From Charina bottae (Eukaryota; Chordata; Lepidosauria; Squamata; Charinaidae): 64,000 bases of DNA. Each line of letters opens with the position of its first letter. The first letter of the stretch is position 1. Location: assembly GCA_023362775.1 (NCBI GenBank), contig JALMGJ010000008.1:38869001-38933000 (forward strand), in the 5' to 3' direction. Below the pieces are notes generated by a model. The model ran no database searches, had not been told where the DNA came from, and saw nothing but the letters and a program-made list of their open reading frames with translations. Below, one piece after another: positions 31,398 through 41,725 of this stretch. Position numbers and translations under genes: made by a program.

Positions 31398-31400
31398 GTT

Positions 31401-31470
<70 letters not shown>
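31398..31470. repeat. (TTTC)n microsatellite
   Basis: About 18 tetranucleotide units, lying immediately 5' (plus strand) of a BovB insertion whose TSD starts in its last bases. Confidence 0.95.
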
Positions 31471-31472
<2 letters not shown>

Positions 31473-31480
31473 TTTTAACC

Positions 31481-32131
31481 GTTGTTGTTGTTTATTCGTT
31501 CAGTCGCTTCCAACTCTTCATGACTTCATGGACCAGCCCACGCCAGAGCTTCCTGTCGGCCGTCACCATCCCCAGCTTCCCCATGGTTGAGTCTGTCACC
31601 TCCAGAATATCATCCATCCATCTTGCCCTTGGTCGGCCCCTCTTCCTTTTGCCTTCCACTTTCCCTAGCATCAGCTTCTTCTCCAGGGTATCCTGTCTTC
31701 TCATTATGTGGCCAAAGTACTTCAGTTTTGCCTTGAATATCATTCCCTCAAGTGAGCAGTCTGGCTTTATTTCCTGGAGTATGGACTGGTTTGATCTTCT
31801 TGCAGTCCAAGGCACTCTCAGAATTTTCCTCCAACACCACAGTTCAAAAGCATCTATCTTCCTTCGCTCAGCCTTCCTTATTTTCCAGCTCTCACAGCCA
31901 TAGGTTACTATGGGGAATACCATTGCTTTAACTATGCAGACCTTTGTTGTCAGCGTGATGTCTCTGCTCTTAACTATTTTATAGAGATTTGTCATTGCTC
32001 TCCTCCCAAGAAGTAAACGTCTTCTGATTTCCTGGCTGCAGTCAGCGTCTGCAGTAATCTTTGCGCCTAGAAATATAAAGTCTGTCACCGCCTCCACGTT
32101 TTCTCCCTCTATTTGCCAGTTATCAATCAAG
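31481..32131 (-). mobile_element. BovB (RTE) LINE, 3' fragment A
   Basis: 651 bp, flanked by the 11 bp duplication cttttttaacc (31470-31480 and 32132-32142). Minus-strand frame 31492-32130 is open: DFIFLGAKITADADCSQEIR, TKVCIVKAMVFPIVTYGCES, ELWCWRKILRVPWTARRSNQ, KYFGHIMRRQDTLEK, GRPRARWMDDILEVTDSTMG. This is the C-terminal region after the BovB RT. It is 5'-truncated just behind the catalytic box. The 3' end reads GAACGAATAAACAACAAC. Confidence 0.92.
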
Positions 32132-32142
32132 CTTTTTTAACC

Positions 32143-34870
32143 TACTCTCATTCAATTAGTTATTTTGACAGAGAAGAAAATTTCAGAAAAATGTTTATGC
32201 ATGAAGAGTGGTGTTCTTGCATTGCCAGGGAGCCAGTAACGGATGTCCTGTCTTTCACTGTACAATAATCTCTCCAATGATATGCAACCTTCTTAGCTTC
32301 CCAGCTTCCATTCAAAATCCAAGGGCAGATGTCAGGAGGGAATATGGTTGAGGAGGATTCCTCAGTAGTGGTTCTTCTGTCGCTTCTAAGTGGGAATCTT
32401 GTCCCTAAGAAATGGTTGACCATTTGGCCATCCTCAAATTAAATTCCGAGAAATTGTCCTCCCAATTTTTCTGCCCTGAAATCTGGTTCAGAATTTTTAA
32501 AGGTTACATGTGATCAGCTCTATGATTAGGTTTAATAGAAAGCTTCCGTGTTGATTTACAGCTTGGTTTGCACCAAGGGGAAGACTTGAAATCCATCTTC
32601 ACAAAAAGTGTTCTTCAGATATCCTGGAATATTTGAATACACCCAGAATTTCCAGCCATTTCATTTATCTCAACTGAAATTTTGCATTTGAGGATTCCAC
32701 TGGACCTGATCAGTGTGAGAATGTCAACCTATAGCAAGGGGAACGGAAACTGTCAGAGCCAACTAATTTGGCAGCTGGTTGATCCCTATGCACAACCCCA
32801 TGGTGCTGTCTCTTACAGCACACATGTTCTTGAGCTGATATATAATGCTCTCAATTTCCTGTTGGCCTGTAATTTAATCTTTCTGCACCATAAATGCCTA
32901 GTTTTACTAATGTTTTATGGAAGATTTTGGTCATAGGTGCATAACCTGAGGCTAGGTTTCTATACAGTCCTTGAGGCCTAGGAATCAGCCTCCAGAGACC
33001 TCCTAGAGTTGGTTCCTCTAGAGTTCTCCTAGAATTGGTTCCTAGAGTCTCATAGAGTTGGATCCTAAGGCCACAACATGAAAACAACCACCATATTTCT
33101 CAGGAACAACTACCTGCCCCCAAGCCTGACTATGATTACAATGACCACGTCAGAGCTCCGGGATAGTCAGAAAGGCAGCAGCTTGAGGGATAGCTGGCCT
33201 GGTGTTCTACTGTCCCTGATCTGCCATCCTCTAAGTAGAAGACTCATTCTGGCTCGTGAGCAGGCTCCCTCTAAATTCCACAATACAACAACTCTCTAGA
33301 AAAGTGTATATCTGCTCCCATTTCCTCCCTATTATACTATCAACATTGAGTAGAATGCTTGTGCCATATCACAGAGATTATTTTATTTTACTGTGCCTAC
33401 AGGCCACTCCCAGAGTGAATGGCTTGTGGAGATTACAGAAATGAATTCTTTCCAAATGTTGTATATTCAGAAAAGGGAGCACTGCTACTTCCATCCTCCA
33501 AGTGTCTGTGGACAAGCTGATGGGAGAGCTGATCAACATTGCACTGAATGCCTATAGGTTCCTCCACAAGTTCAAGAAGATCAGTGCTCCCAATAATTTT
33601 GAAATAGCTCATGTAGGTATGCGAACAGGCTGCCCCTACAGACCATTGCTGAATATGCAGTAATCTGGAGTAGGATCTGGACTCATGTCCAGACCAAATG
33701 AACCTGGCTGTGTTCCCTTACTGTGCAGCTATCTGAATTTCTAGAGATGGTTGTGACCTCTAAGGCTTCGCTGGAGACAAAATGTCTCTTCTCTCGGTTT
33801 ATGCCCTATAGAAATAACAAAGCTGCACTGATTCTTATGTCTGACCAATTTATTTGCATGACACACATGCAAATAATTCACCATTTATATCCCACCTAAA
33901 TATAGATCAATTCTATGCTTTGCTATTTCTATGGGTTTCATTGCTACATACGGCACCTCCTGCTAGATACAGCCAGAAATTGCTCTGCAAGGAGATGACA
34001 TCAGTGGCAATTCAATTTGTCCCCCGCAAAAATTTGCAAAAGTGGACAATAGCAGATGGCAATGATACACATTGTTAGATGCAACGTCTGCATTAAGGGA
34101 AAGGAAACTCTATTAGATTAGTATTGTAGAGACAGACCCACTAAAAACTGAAAGTGCCGTGTTAGCTAATCATTGCCCTGACAATAATTGTCACAAACAG
34201 AACTTCTTTATAGATTTGGGATGTTTCTTTCCAGACAAAAAGGCTTAGCAATTGTGAGCTAAAAGGATTTTAAAAATTCAATCTTAAGGAAATGTCCCTG
34301 AGTTCTGGGCTAAACAGCTTAGAAAGGTCATAAAAAATTAACTTATCTTGCTGAATAAAGCCATTTTAATGCACTCTAAGTTACAAAGGAATCACAGCTG
34401 GAACCTTTAGGCCAATGGTCTACTATATTTTTCTCTCATTAGTAAGGACAGCAAATATCTACCTTTGGATTTTCCTGCTACAATTGTCTCTGATTCATTA
34501 TTCTTCATGATTAAAAAGGAGAGTGCAGAGCCAGCTGGACAGGAATATTCTTTCCTTATTTCACTGAGTCACTTTGCAGCTAGAATTGGTACATGGCAAG
34601 TAGTGGGCAAAAATAGACTTATTATCTCAAGCAATTGCACTGGGGGGTGGGGTGGAGAGAGGAAGAGGAAGAGGGAGAGGGAGAAGGTATCTTACTTGCC
34701 TCTATGTCTTAGGGATGGTTTAACCTTAGATTCAGAACTGCACGATCATGATCATACAAGACTTTTGTGGCAGTTTGGAATCAGCTCCTGACTCACCTAT
34801 TCTCATGACAACAGCAAAGTTGAAGTGTGGAGTTGAGTTATTACTAGCTCTTCCGCAGCATATGAGAAGG
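32143..34870. other. Unique DNA, no gene seen
   Basis: Long repeat-poor stretch apart from a degenerate tandem of CCTAGAGTTGGTTCCT-like units at 33001-33070 and a purine-rich run near 34655-34690. No coding homology in either strand. Confidence 0.45.
33001..33070. repeat. Degenerate tandem repeat
   Basis: Four imperfect units around TCCTAGAGTTGGTTCC, differing by small indels. Confidence 0.55.
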
Positions 34871-34883
34871 TACATCTAACCTA

Positions 34884-35059
34884 TGTCTATGAAGGTTCTC
34901 AGTCATCCAGGTGGAATTGTCTGTAGCTTGAATCATGTCAACTGGATTTCTATTTTCTCAGTGGAAACGTTTCGCTCCTTATCCAAGGAGCTCCTTGGAT
35001 AAGGAGCGAAACGTTTCCACTGAGAAAATAGAAATCCAGTTGACATGATTCAAGCTACA
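34884..35059. mobile_element. Penelope-like terminal insertion forming a perfect 138 bp palindrome
   Basis: The insert is flanked by the exact 13 bp repeat tacatctaaccta (34871-34883 and 35060-35072). It consists of 38 bp (tgtctatgaaggttctcagt, then catccaggtggaattgtc) followed by two perfectly complementary 69 bp arms (34922-34990 and 34991-35059) with no spacer. The arms carry TGTAGCTTGAATCATGTC, CAACTGGATTTC and GAAACGTTTCGCTCC. Related sequence lies at 24791-24888. Penelope-like elements are known for inverted and tandem terminal structures, which fits; the family call is from memory. Confidence 0.7.
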
Positions 35060-35262
35060 TACATCTAACCTAGTTTCTTTTCTTGAAGATCTGCAGAACT
35101 TCAGGCAGTTCATTTCTCCATTGACTGAACTCATGCCTCACCCAAACCCCCACCACAGTGTTGCTTTTAATGGTCATGAAGATGATAACAGATCAACCTT
35201 ATTGGGATTGGTTTTAACCTCTACAGAGTAAGGAAGATGACCTTGACGGAGATATGAGAGCT

Positions 35263-35378
35263 GTTGTTGTTTATTTGTTAAGTCGCTTCCGACTCTTCGT
35301 CACTTCATGGACCAGCCCACGCCAGAGCTTCCTGTCGGCCGTCACCATCCCCAGCTCCCCTAAGGTCGAGTCTGTCAC
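35263..35378 (-). mobile_element. BovB 3' tail, fragment B
   Basis: 116 bp with exact 10 bp TSD tatgagagct (35253-35262 and 35379-35388). Only the 3' tip and last codons of the BovB family survive (GTTTATTTGTTAAGTCGCTT, then TTCATGGACCAGCCCACGCC). This is a severely 5'-truncated insertion. Confidence 0.88.
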
Positions 35379-35388
35379 TATGAGAGCT

Positions 35389-36544
35389 ACATTACTTTAA
35401 TATCTTAATATGTTGAGGAAATCAACTTTTGATTATTAAAAGGAGCTTTGCAGTAAATTGCCTATTTTTTATTTAGAATTACTTGCTTTAAAAAAATTAC
35501 CGAATTGGATAGCAGATTAAAAAAGGAATCTTGATTTTTTGATATTACCTGCTAAGATTGCAATTTCTCTCCATTCTTATTATAATAGATGCCTACCCCC
35601 CTCATTATTTATTACACTTTCAGTCAATGCCGGGGGTCATCCTTCTTAACTTCTCTTAATCACAATGGTGACAATAAGCTTTTGATATGGCACTGATATC
35701 CATGGAGTGTCTTGTAGAATGGAATCTTTGATCAAGTTTTTAGTTTCCAAAGAAGTGAAAGCTTTAATCTCAATTTCCAACATTTATTTTTATTAAAGTA
35801 CAACAAATTAAGGGAAGCATGCAGAACATGACTTCTGAAATTCTTTCCAACCATTTTACCAGCAGGGGCCATAGCAGGCATTATTATTTTCTTCTGTGTA
35901 ATAAAGTAATGTATTGTGTCTGTTTTTGCTTTTCCCTTCCTGCTGCATCTAGGTGCCTTGGTGTGTATCTATGGACCAAGAAACCAGGTCAGGATGCGTA
36001 TCATCTGCTCTAGGTCACATGCCCAGAAGGGAGGAGGGAGGGGTATTTAGAATGGAGGAATTGGCAACATTCTGAGCTGCTGCCCAGCTGCCTTGTCCAT
36101 AAGTATTTGGGGGGGGGGGGAGTTTCTGGATGTTTTTCTCCATAGCCCCTAGTCGGATTCTGCCCAGTTTCAAACTTGAATTTATTTTTTCATCCAGCTC
36201 TATTTTGATTTCAGACACTTATTTACTGAAGACAAAAAGCTAGGTAGACAAAGTCCTGAGCCCCTTTTCAAAATTTTGGTTGAGTTGAATAGAATAAAAA
36301 TAGAAGGGGGAAGGCAATCTTACTTTTTTATATTCAACACTGCAGCAGTGTGTGGGAAAAGATTATTGCACATCTGAATCCAGTGCAGTAGGTTTCCTTA
36401 ACTGATAAATACAGGGTTTTGGAAAGCAAAATAATACCATCAGATAATTAGGACATCAGATTTCTACTGGGAAGCTGAAATGGAAACAGATAAAGAGGCA
36501 TTGATTCAGGATACAAAAACTTTTTTTATTTTTATTTTTAAAGA
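35389..36544. other. Unique AT-rich DNA
   Basis: No element signature. There is a poly-G run at 36110-36121. Bases 35222-35252 (ggaagatgaccttgac) resemble the first 40 bp of the solo LTRs, but too briefly to call. Confidence 0.4.
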
Positions 36545-37472
36545 TTTTTGTTGTTTATTCGTTCAGTCGCTTCCGACTCTTTGTGACTTCATGGACCAGC
36601 CCACGCCAGAGCTTCCTGTCGGCCGTCACCCTCCCCAGCTCCCCCATGGTTGAGTCCGTCACCTCCAGAATATCATCCATCCATCTTGCCCTTGGTCGGC
36701 CACTCTTCCTTTTGCCTTCCACTTTCCCTAGCATCAGCATCTTCTCCAGGGTATCCTGTCTTCTCATTATGTGGCCAAAGTACTTCAGTTTTGCCTTGAA
36801 TATCATTCCCTCAAGTGAGCAGTCTGGCTTTATTTCCTGGAGTATGGACTGGTTTGATCTTCTTGCAGTCCAAGGCACTCTCAGGATTTTCCTCCAACAC
36901 CACAGTTCAAAAGCATCTATCTTCCTTCGCTCAGCCTTCCTTATGGTCCAGCTCTCGCAGCCATAGGTTACTACAGGGAATACCATTGCTTTAACTATGC
37001 GGACCTTTGTTGTCAGTGTGATGTCTCTGCTCTTAACTATTTTATCAAGATTTGCCATTGCTCTCCTCCCAAGAAGTAGACGTCTTCTGATTTCCTGGCT
37101 GCAGTCAGCGTCTGCAGTAATCTTTGCGCCTAGAAATACAAAGTCTGTCACTGCCTCCACTTTTTCTCCCTCTATTTGCCAGTTATCAATCAAGCTGGTT
37201 GCCATAATCTTGGTTTTTTTTTTGAGGTTTAACTGCAACCCAGCTTTTGCACTTTCTTCTTTCACCTTCGTCATAAGGCTCCTCAACTCCTCCTCGCTTT
37301 CAGCCATCAAAGTGGTATCATCTGCATATCTGAGATTGTTAATGTTTCTTCCAGTGATTTTAACTCCAGTTTTGGATTCCTCAAGCCCAGCACGTCGCAT
37401 GATGTGTTCTGCATACAGGTTGAATAGGTAGGGTGAGAGTATACAGCCCTGCCGTACTCCTTTCCCAATCTT
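36545..37472 (-). pseudogene. BovB ORF2, RT fingers-to-C-terminus segment
   Basis: Large open minus-strand frame (36555-37496): GVRQGCILSPYLFNLYAEHI (motif B), NINNLRYADDTTLMAESEEE (catalytic box intact), GLQLNLKKKTKIMATSLIDN, FVFLGAKITADADCSQEIRR, VFPVVTYGCESW, ELWCWRKILRVPWTARRSNQ, GHIMRRQDTLEKMLM, ARWMDDILEVTDS, and the stop at 36555. It is separated from its N-terminal half by the L1 inserted at 37473-38173. The 3' tip (GTTGTTTATTCGTTCAGTCG at 36549) matches copies A, B and D. Confidence 0.92.
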
Positions 37473-38173
37473 TTTTTTTTTAAATTTGGAAAACAATTTT
37501 ATTATTTAAAATACATAACAAACATAATATACATATATACAAACAAAAATAAACATACATAACAAAAACATCTTCAACATCACATCACATAAAACAATTA
37601 ATTTAAAACGACTTCCTGTTTCTTCTTTGAAGATAGCTTCTTATTTTTCTTTAATATTTACTATATTTCTATTATTTTCCTCTTCCCATTAATATTCCTT
37701 TAATATATTTATATCTTATCTCTTTACAAATTACTTAATTCTTGATTTATTTTAAACCTTTCAATTGTTCTAGTATTCTAATATATTGCCTTATTATCCC
37801 TTTTTGTAATTTTTCCACTATAGTGATTTTATTTTATATTCCTTTTGCAAAAACTCTATAAATGGGTTCCATATAAGTTCATAATCTCCCAGTTCTTTTT
37901 GTTTTATTAAAGTTGTCAGTCTGTCCATCGGTGCTCTTTCCATTGTTTTGATTGTCCATTCTTCTATTGAGGGGATATCCTCTTCTTTCCAGTGTTTTGC
38001 AAATATAATTCTTGCCGCTGTAGTCAAATGGTATAATAATTTTTATGTTCTTTGTTCATCTTCATATTCATTAGTCCCAGTAAATAAATTTCTGATTTTT
38101 TTTCCATTTCAATTTTAAGTATTTTACATATATTACCATGAATTTTTCCCCAATATTTTTTGGTCTTTTGGCA
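37473..38173 (-). mobile_element. L1 3' fragment inserted in BovB
   Basis: 701 bp with exact 13 bp TSD ctttcccaatctt (37460-37472 and 38174-38186). Its poly-A tail is the T run beginning at 37471. Minus-strand frame 37818-38027 is the end of L1 ORF2: TTAARIIFAKHWKEEDIPSI, EEWTIKTMERAPMDRLTTLI, YELIWNPFIEFLQKEYKIKS. The L1 3' UTR follows (37490-37817). 5'-truncated. TSD plus poly-A is classic target-primed L1 insertion. Confidence 0.95.
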
Positions 38174-39714
38174 CTTTCCCAATCTTAAACCAGTCCGTTG
38201 TTCCGTGCTCTGTTCTTACCGTTGCTACTTGGTCGTTATACAGATTCCTCAGGAGGCAGACAAGATGACGTGGTATCCCCATACCACCAAGAACTTGCCA
38301 CAATTTGTTATGATCCACACAGTCAAAGGCTTTAGAATAGTCAATAAAACAAAAATAGATGTTTTTCTGAAACTCCCTGGCTTTCTCCATTATCCAGCGG
38401 ATATTGGCAATTTGGTCTCTAGTTCCTCTGCCTTTTCTAAACCCAGCTTGTACATCTGGCAATTCTCGCTCCATGAATTGCTGGAGTCTACCTTGCAAGA
38501 TCTTAAGCATTACCTTACTGGCATGTGAAATAAGTGCCACTGTTCGATAGTTTGAACATTCTTTAGTGCTTCCCTTTTTTGGTATGGGGATATAAGTTGA
38601 TTTTTTCCAATCTGATGGCCATTCTTGTGTTTTCCAAATTTGCTGGCATATGGCATGCATCACCTTGACAGCATCATCTTGCAAGATTTTAAACAGTTCA
38701 GCTGGGATACCGTCGTCTCCTGCTGCCTTGTTATTAGCAATGCTTCTTAAGGCCCATTCAACCTCACTCTTCAGGATGTCTGGCTCTAACTCAATGACCA
38801 CACCATCAAAGCTATCTCCAATATTATTATCCTTCCTATACAGATCTTCCGTATATTCTTGCCACCTTTTCTTGATCTCTTCTGCTTCTGTTAGGTCCTT
38901 ACCATCTTTGTTTTTGATCATACTCATTTTTGCCTGGAATTTACCTCCGATGTTTCTAATTTTCTGGAAGAGGTCTCTTGTCCTTCCTATTCTATTGTCT
39001 TCTTCCACTTCCGCACATTGCTTGTTTAAAAATAATTCCTTATCTCTTCTGGCTAACCTCTGGAATTTTGCATTTAATTGGGCATATCTCCCCCTATCAC
39101 TGTTGCCTTTTGCTTTCCTTCTTTCTTGGGCTACTTCCAGTGTCTCAGCAGACAGCCATCTTGCCTTCTTGGTTTTCTTTTTCTTTGGGACGTTTTTTGT
39201 TGCCGCCTCCGGAACAATGTTGCAAACTTCTGTCCATAGTTCTTCCGGGACCCTATCTACTAAATCTAGTCCCTTAAATCTATTCTTCACCTCCACTGCA
39301 TATTCCTTAGGAATATTAGTGAGCTCATATCTAACTGATCTGTGGGTCTTCCCTATTCTCTTTAGTCTGATTCTAAATTTTGCAATAAGAAGTTCATGAT
39401 CTGAACTACATTCAGCTCCAGGTCTTGTTTTTACCGACTGTATAGATGTCCGCCACCTTTGGCTGCAAAGGATGTAGTCAATCTGATTTCGGTGTCGACC
39501 ATCTGGTGAAGTCCATGTATAAAGTCGCCTTTTAGGTTGTTGGAAGAGAGTGTTTGTTATGCACAGTGAGTTGTCTTGGCAAAATTCTATCAGCCTATGT
39601 CCTGCTTCATTTTGTTCTCCCAGACCATGCTTGCCTGTAATTCCAGGTGTCGTCTGACTACCCACCTTAGCATTCCAGTCTACTGTAATGAAAATAACAT
39701 CTCTTTTTGGCGTA
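38174..39714 (-). pseudogene. BovB ORF2, endonuclease C-terminus to RT motif A/B
   Basis: The 510-codon minus-strand frame (38133-39665, its last codons reading into L1) shows the endonuclease end: HRLIEFCQDNSLCITNTLFQ, LYTWTSPDGRHRNQIDYILC, GAECSSDHELLIAKFR (catalytic Asp-His). Then a lysine-rich linker PKKKKTKKARWLS, DLFQKIRNIGGKFQAKMSMI, ANNKAAGDDGIPAELF, DWKKSTYIPIPKKGSTKECS, NYRTVALISHASKVMLKILQ, DVQAGFRKGRGTRDQIANIR, motif A YFCFIDYSKAFDCVDHNKLW. No stop in this stretch, so the copy was young when the L1 struck. Confidence 0.93.
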
Positions 39715-39801
39715 TTATTTATTTATTTATTTATTTATGTATGTTTCGACTTCTATCACCGCGCCATCTCCCACGAGGGGACTCTGGGCGGTTTACAAAC
39801 A
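39715..39801 (-). mobile_element. CR1 3' tip with (TTTA)n inserted in BovB
   Basis: TTATTTATTTATTTATTTAT, then CACCGCGCCATCTCCCACGA and GGGGACTCTGGGCGGTTTAC: the CR1 3' end in minus orientation, about 85 bp. Beside it (39803-39839) attatccagtaggtg is repeated with a 22 bp period, probably a scar of the insertion. Confidence 0.85.
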
Positions 39802-40075
39802 TTATCCAGTAGGTGGAAATCTATTATCCAGTAGGTGCTGCAGATCCTCATAGAACTGATCTACTTCTGCTTCTTCAACATCTGTGGTTGGGGCGTATAT
39901 TTGGATCACTGTGATGTTAAATGGCTTACCCTGAATTTGAATTGAGATCATTCTATCGTTTTTTGGATTGTATCCAAGCACTGCTTTAGCCACTTTATTA
40001 TTAATTATGAAGGCTACTCCATTTCTTCTGTGGTCCTCTTGTCCACAGTAGTAGATCTGGTGATACCAGTGGATT
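39802..40075 (-). pseudogene. BovB endonuclease N-terminal segment
   Basis: Frame 39802-39993 reads MAKAVLGYNPKNDRMISIQI, QGKPFNITVIQIYAPTTDVE and EAEVDQFYEDLQHLLDNRF. Upstream codons RRNGVAFIINNKV and IYYCGQEDH are visible to about 40070. The element is 5'-truncated there, losing the start of the endonuclease. The CR1 tip at 39715 separates it from the rest. Confidence 0.88.
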
Positions 40076-40079
40076 CATT

Positions 40080-41007
40080 GCAGAAAAGCTTTTTTCATTT
40101 TCATTTATTAACAAGTTTTACAAGAAGGAATTTAAATAATTACAAAATGAAAAAAAGCCAGGAAATACACAAAAAATTGCAAAAACAGAACAAAGAACAA
40201 AAAGGGGGGAAACTATTGATATATAAATCCCATATTAATCAGTCAAACAGACTTCTAAATCTGCCTTAGGGGGGAAATTATTGTCCAGCATTACAAGATA
40301 CCATAAAATCTATGCCACAATATATATATTGAGTTGTTTCTTGATTAGTAGATAAAATTGTCTTTTCAAAAATATATAAGTCACACATCTCTTGAATGTA
40401 ATCCTTAATATAAGGAATATTATTAATTTTCCAATTTCTCAAATTTAACATTTTAAGACCTGTAACCAACCATTATTGGGTGTTCCAATCCTTTAATAAA
40501 TAATCCATAAATGTGTTTCATGTTGACTTTAAAAATGTTCAAAATGTTATTTTATTTTTGATATAAAAACAATGTGGGTTTAATTTCAAACATCGATTCC
40601 ATCAAGTATATTAACACTTCAGGTTTCTGAGATGTAGCCAAAGCATCCCATCTATATGGAGAGGTTAAAACATGATTGAGTTCATTATATTGCTACAGTA
40701 CTTTTGTGAATTAAAGAGGCAAAATTCCACTTGAAGTCTAGAAAAATCTTTAAAATAATAATTACACATTAATTGGTTTAAAGTGTGTATTCTAGATTCC
40801 TCTCACCGCTTCCAATAAAAATTTTGGCCTCCTATTTTTAAAGTGGAGTTTTTCCATTAAGCTAAATATTCATGAGCTTCAATATCAAAAACCATTCTTA
40901 TCTATTCATCACTTGCTTAAGAAAATTCATTTGGACCATATCAAAAGATTTTTCAGCATCTAAAGATAACCATACAACAGAATCAATTCTATATTGAGCT
41001 GTATAAA
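40080..41007 (-). pseudogene. L1-clade ORF2 remnant, C-terminal half (broken)
   Basis: On the minus strand, motif A LSLDAEKSFDMV appears near 40930-40975. The C-terminus (NLRNWKINNIPYIKDYIQEM, within 40278-40469) follows after only about 450 bp, so the middle of the RT and thumb is deleted. A short frame between (VLIYLMESMFEIK, near 40590-40625) fits the late L1 region. The 3' UTR lies at 40080-40277. Confidence 0.65.
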
Positions 41008-41330
41008 GGTAAAGGTTCCCCCCGCACATTTGTGCAGTCGTGTCCGACTCTAGGAGCCGGTGCTCATCTCCGTTTGTTAACCGAAGAGCCAGCGTTGTCC
41101 GAAGACGCTTTCACAGTCATGTGGCCGGCATGACGCACGTGGAACGCTGTTACTTACCCACCGAAGTGGTAGCTATCAATCTAATTGCATTTGCATGCTT
41201 TCGAATTGCTAGGTTGGCAAGAAGTGGGGCGAGTGCGGGAGCTCACTCCGTCACGCGGGGCTAGGGATTCGAACCTCCGAACTTGCGATCTTCAAGCCTG
41301 GCGTCTTACCTGCTGAGCCACCATGCCCCT
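41008..41330 (-). mobile_element. Full-length BovB-tailed tRNA SINE inserted in L1
   Basis: Minus strand: tRNA-like head (GGGGCATGGTGGCTCAGCAG at the high-coordinate end), B box GGTTCGAATCC, body, TAGAGTCGGACACGACTGCA tail and AACCTTTACCTTT end at 41008-41022. A deletion of about 9 bp removes part of the gatcttccgatcgac loop near 41290. The L1 is present on both sides. Confidence 0.9.
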
Positions 41331-41725
41331 GTTTTATCTGTTGTATAGCCCACCATATTGAGCTCTATACAAAATATCAATTGATAAACATAAATTATCT
41401 GGTGCTTGTCTATTTTTAATAAATCCAGACTGAGAGTGATAAATTATATCTGGCAAGACCTTCTGCAATCACCTGGACAATAAAGCAGTTAATATCTTTG
41501 AATCAACATGAATTCATGAAATAGGTCTATAGCTTGTACAAAATTTAGAGTCTTTATCAGGTTTAAAATCATTGTTAGATAAGCCTCATAGAACAATAAG
41601 GGCAGTTTACCAGATTTAAAGGATTCATTGAAGACCTCTAACAATACAGTATAGGAGCCAGTAACAGTTGCAGATATTAACACGTGAATGATCTGATCCC
41701 CTGATCCATATGAGCCTATGCATAT
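41331..41725 (-). pseudogene. L1-clade ORF2 remnant, RT N-terminal part
   Basis: Minus-strand frame 41489-41683 plus flanking frames: MLISATVTGSYTVLLEVFNE, SGKLPLLFYEAYLTMIL, then (frame-shifted) SYRPISLI, SQSGFIKNRQAPDNLCLSI and YRAQYGGLYNR. These are RT blocks 1-2 of the L1/Tx1 group. Several frame breaks. Confidence 0.7.

Noticed and set aside
35222..35262. Fourth solo LTR copy
   Set aside because: Only about 18 bases (gatgaccttgac plus neighbours) match the LTR start; the remainder does not align.
37860..38173. Tandem L1 and BovB co-insertion as one event
   Set aside because: The L1 has its own 13 bp TSD and poly-A tail, so it is a separate later insertion.
38650..39399. 249-codon plus-strand frame, hydrophobic, like a membrane protein
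   Set aside because: It is the complement of the BovB ORF2 coding strand; lysine-rich minus codons read as Phe/Leu/Ser on the other strand.
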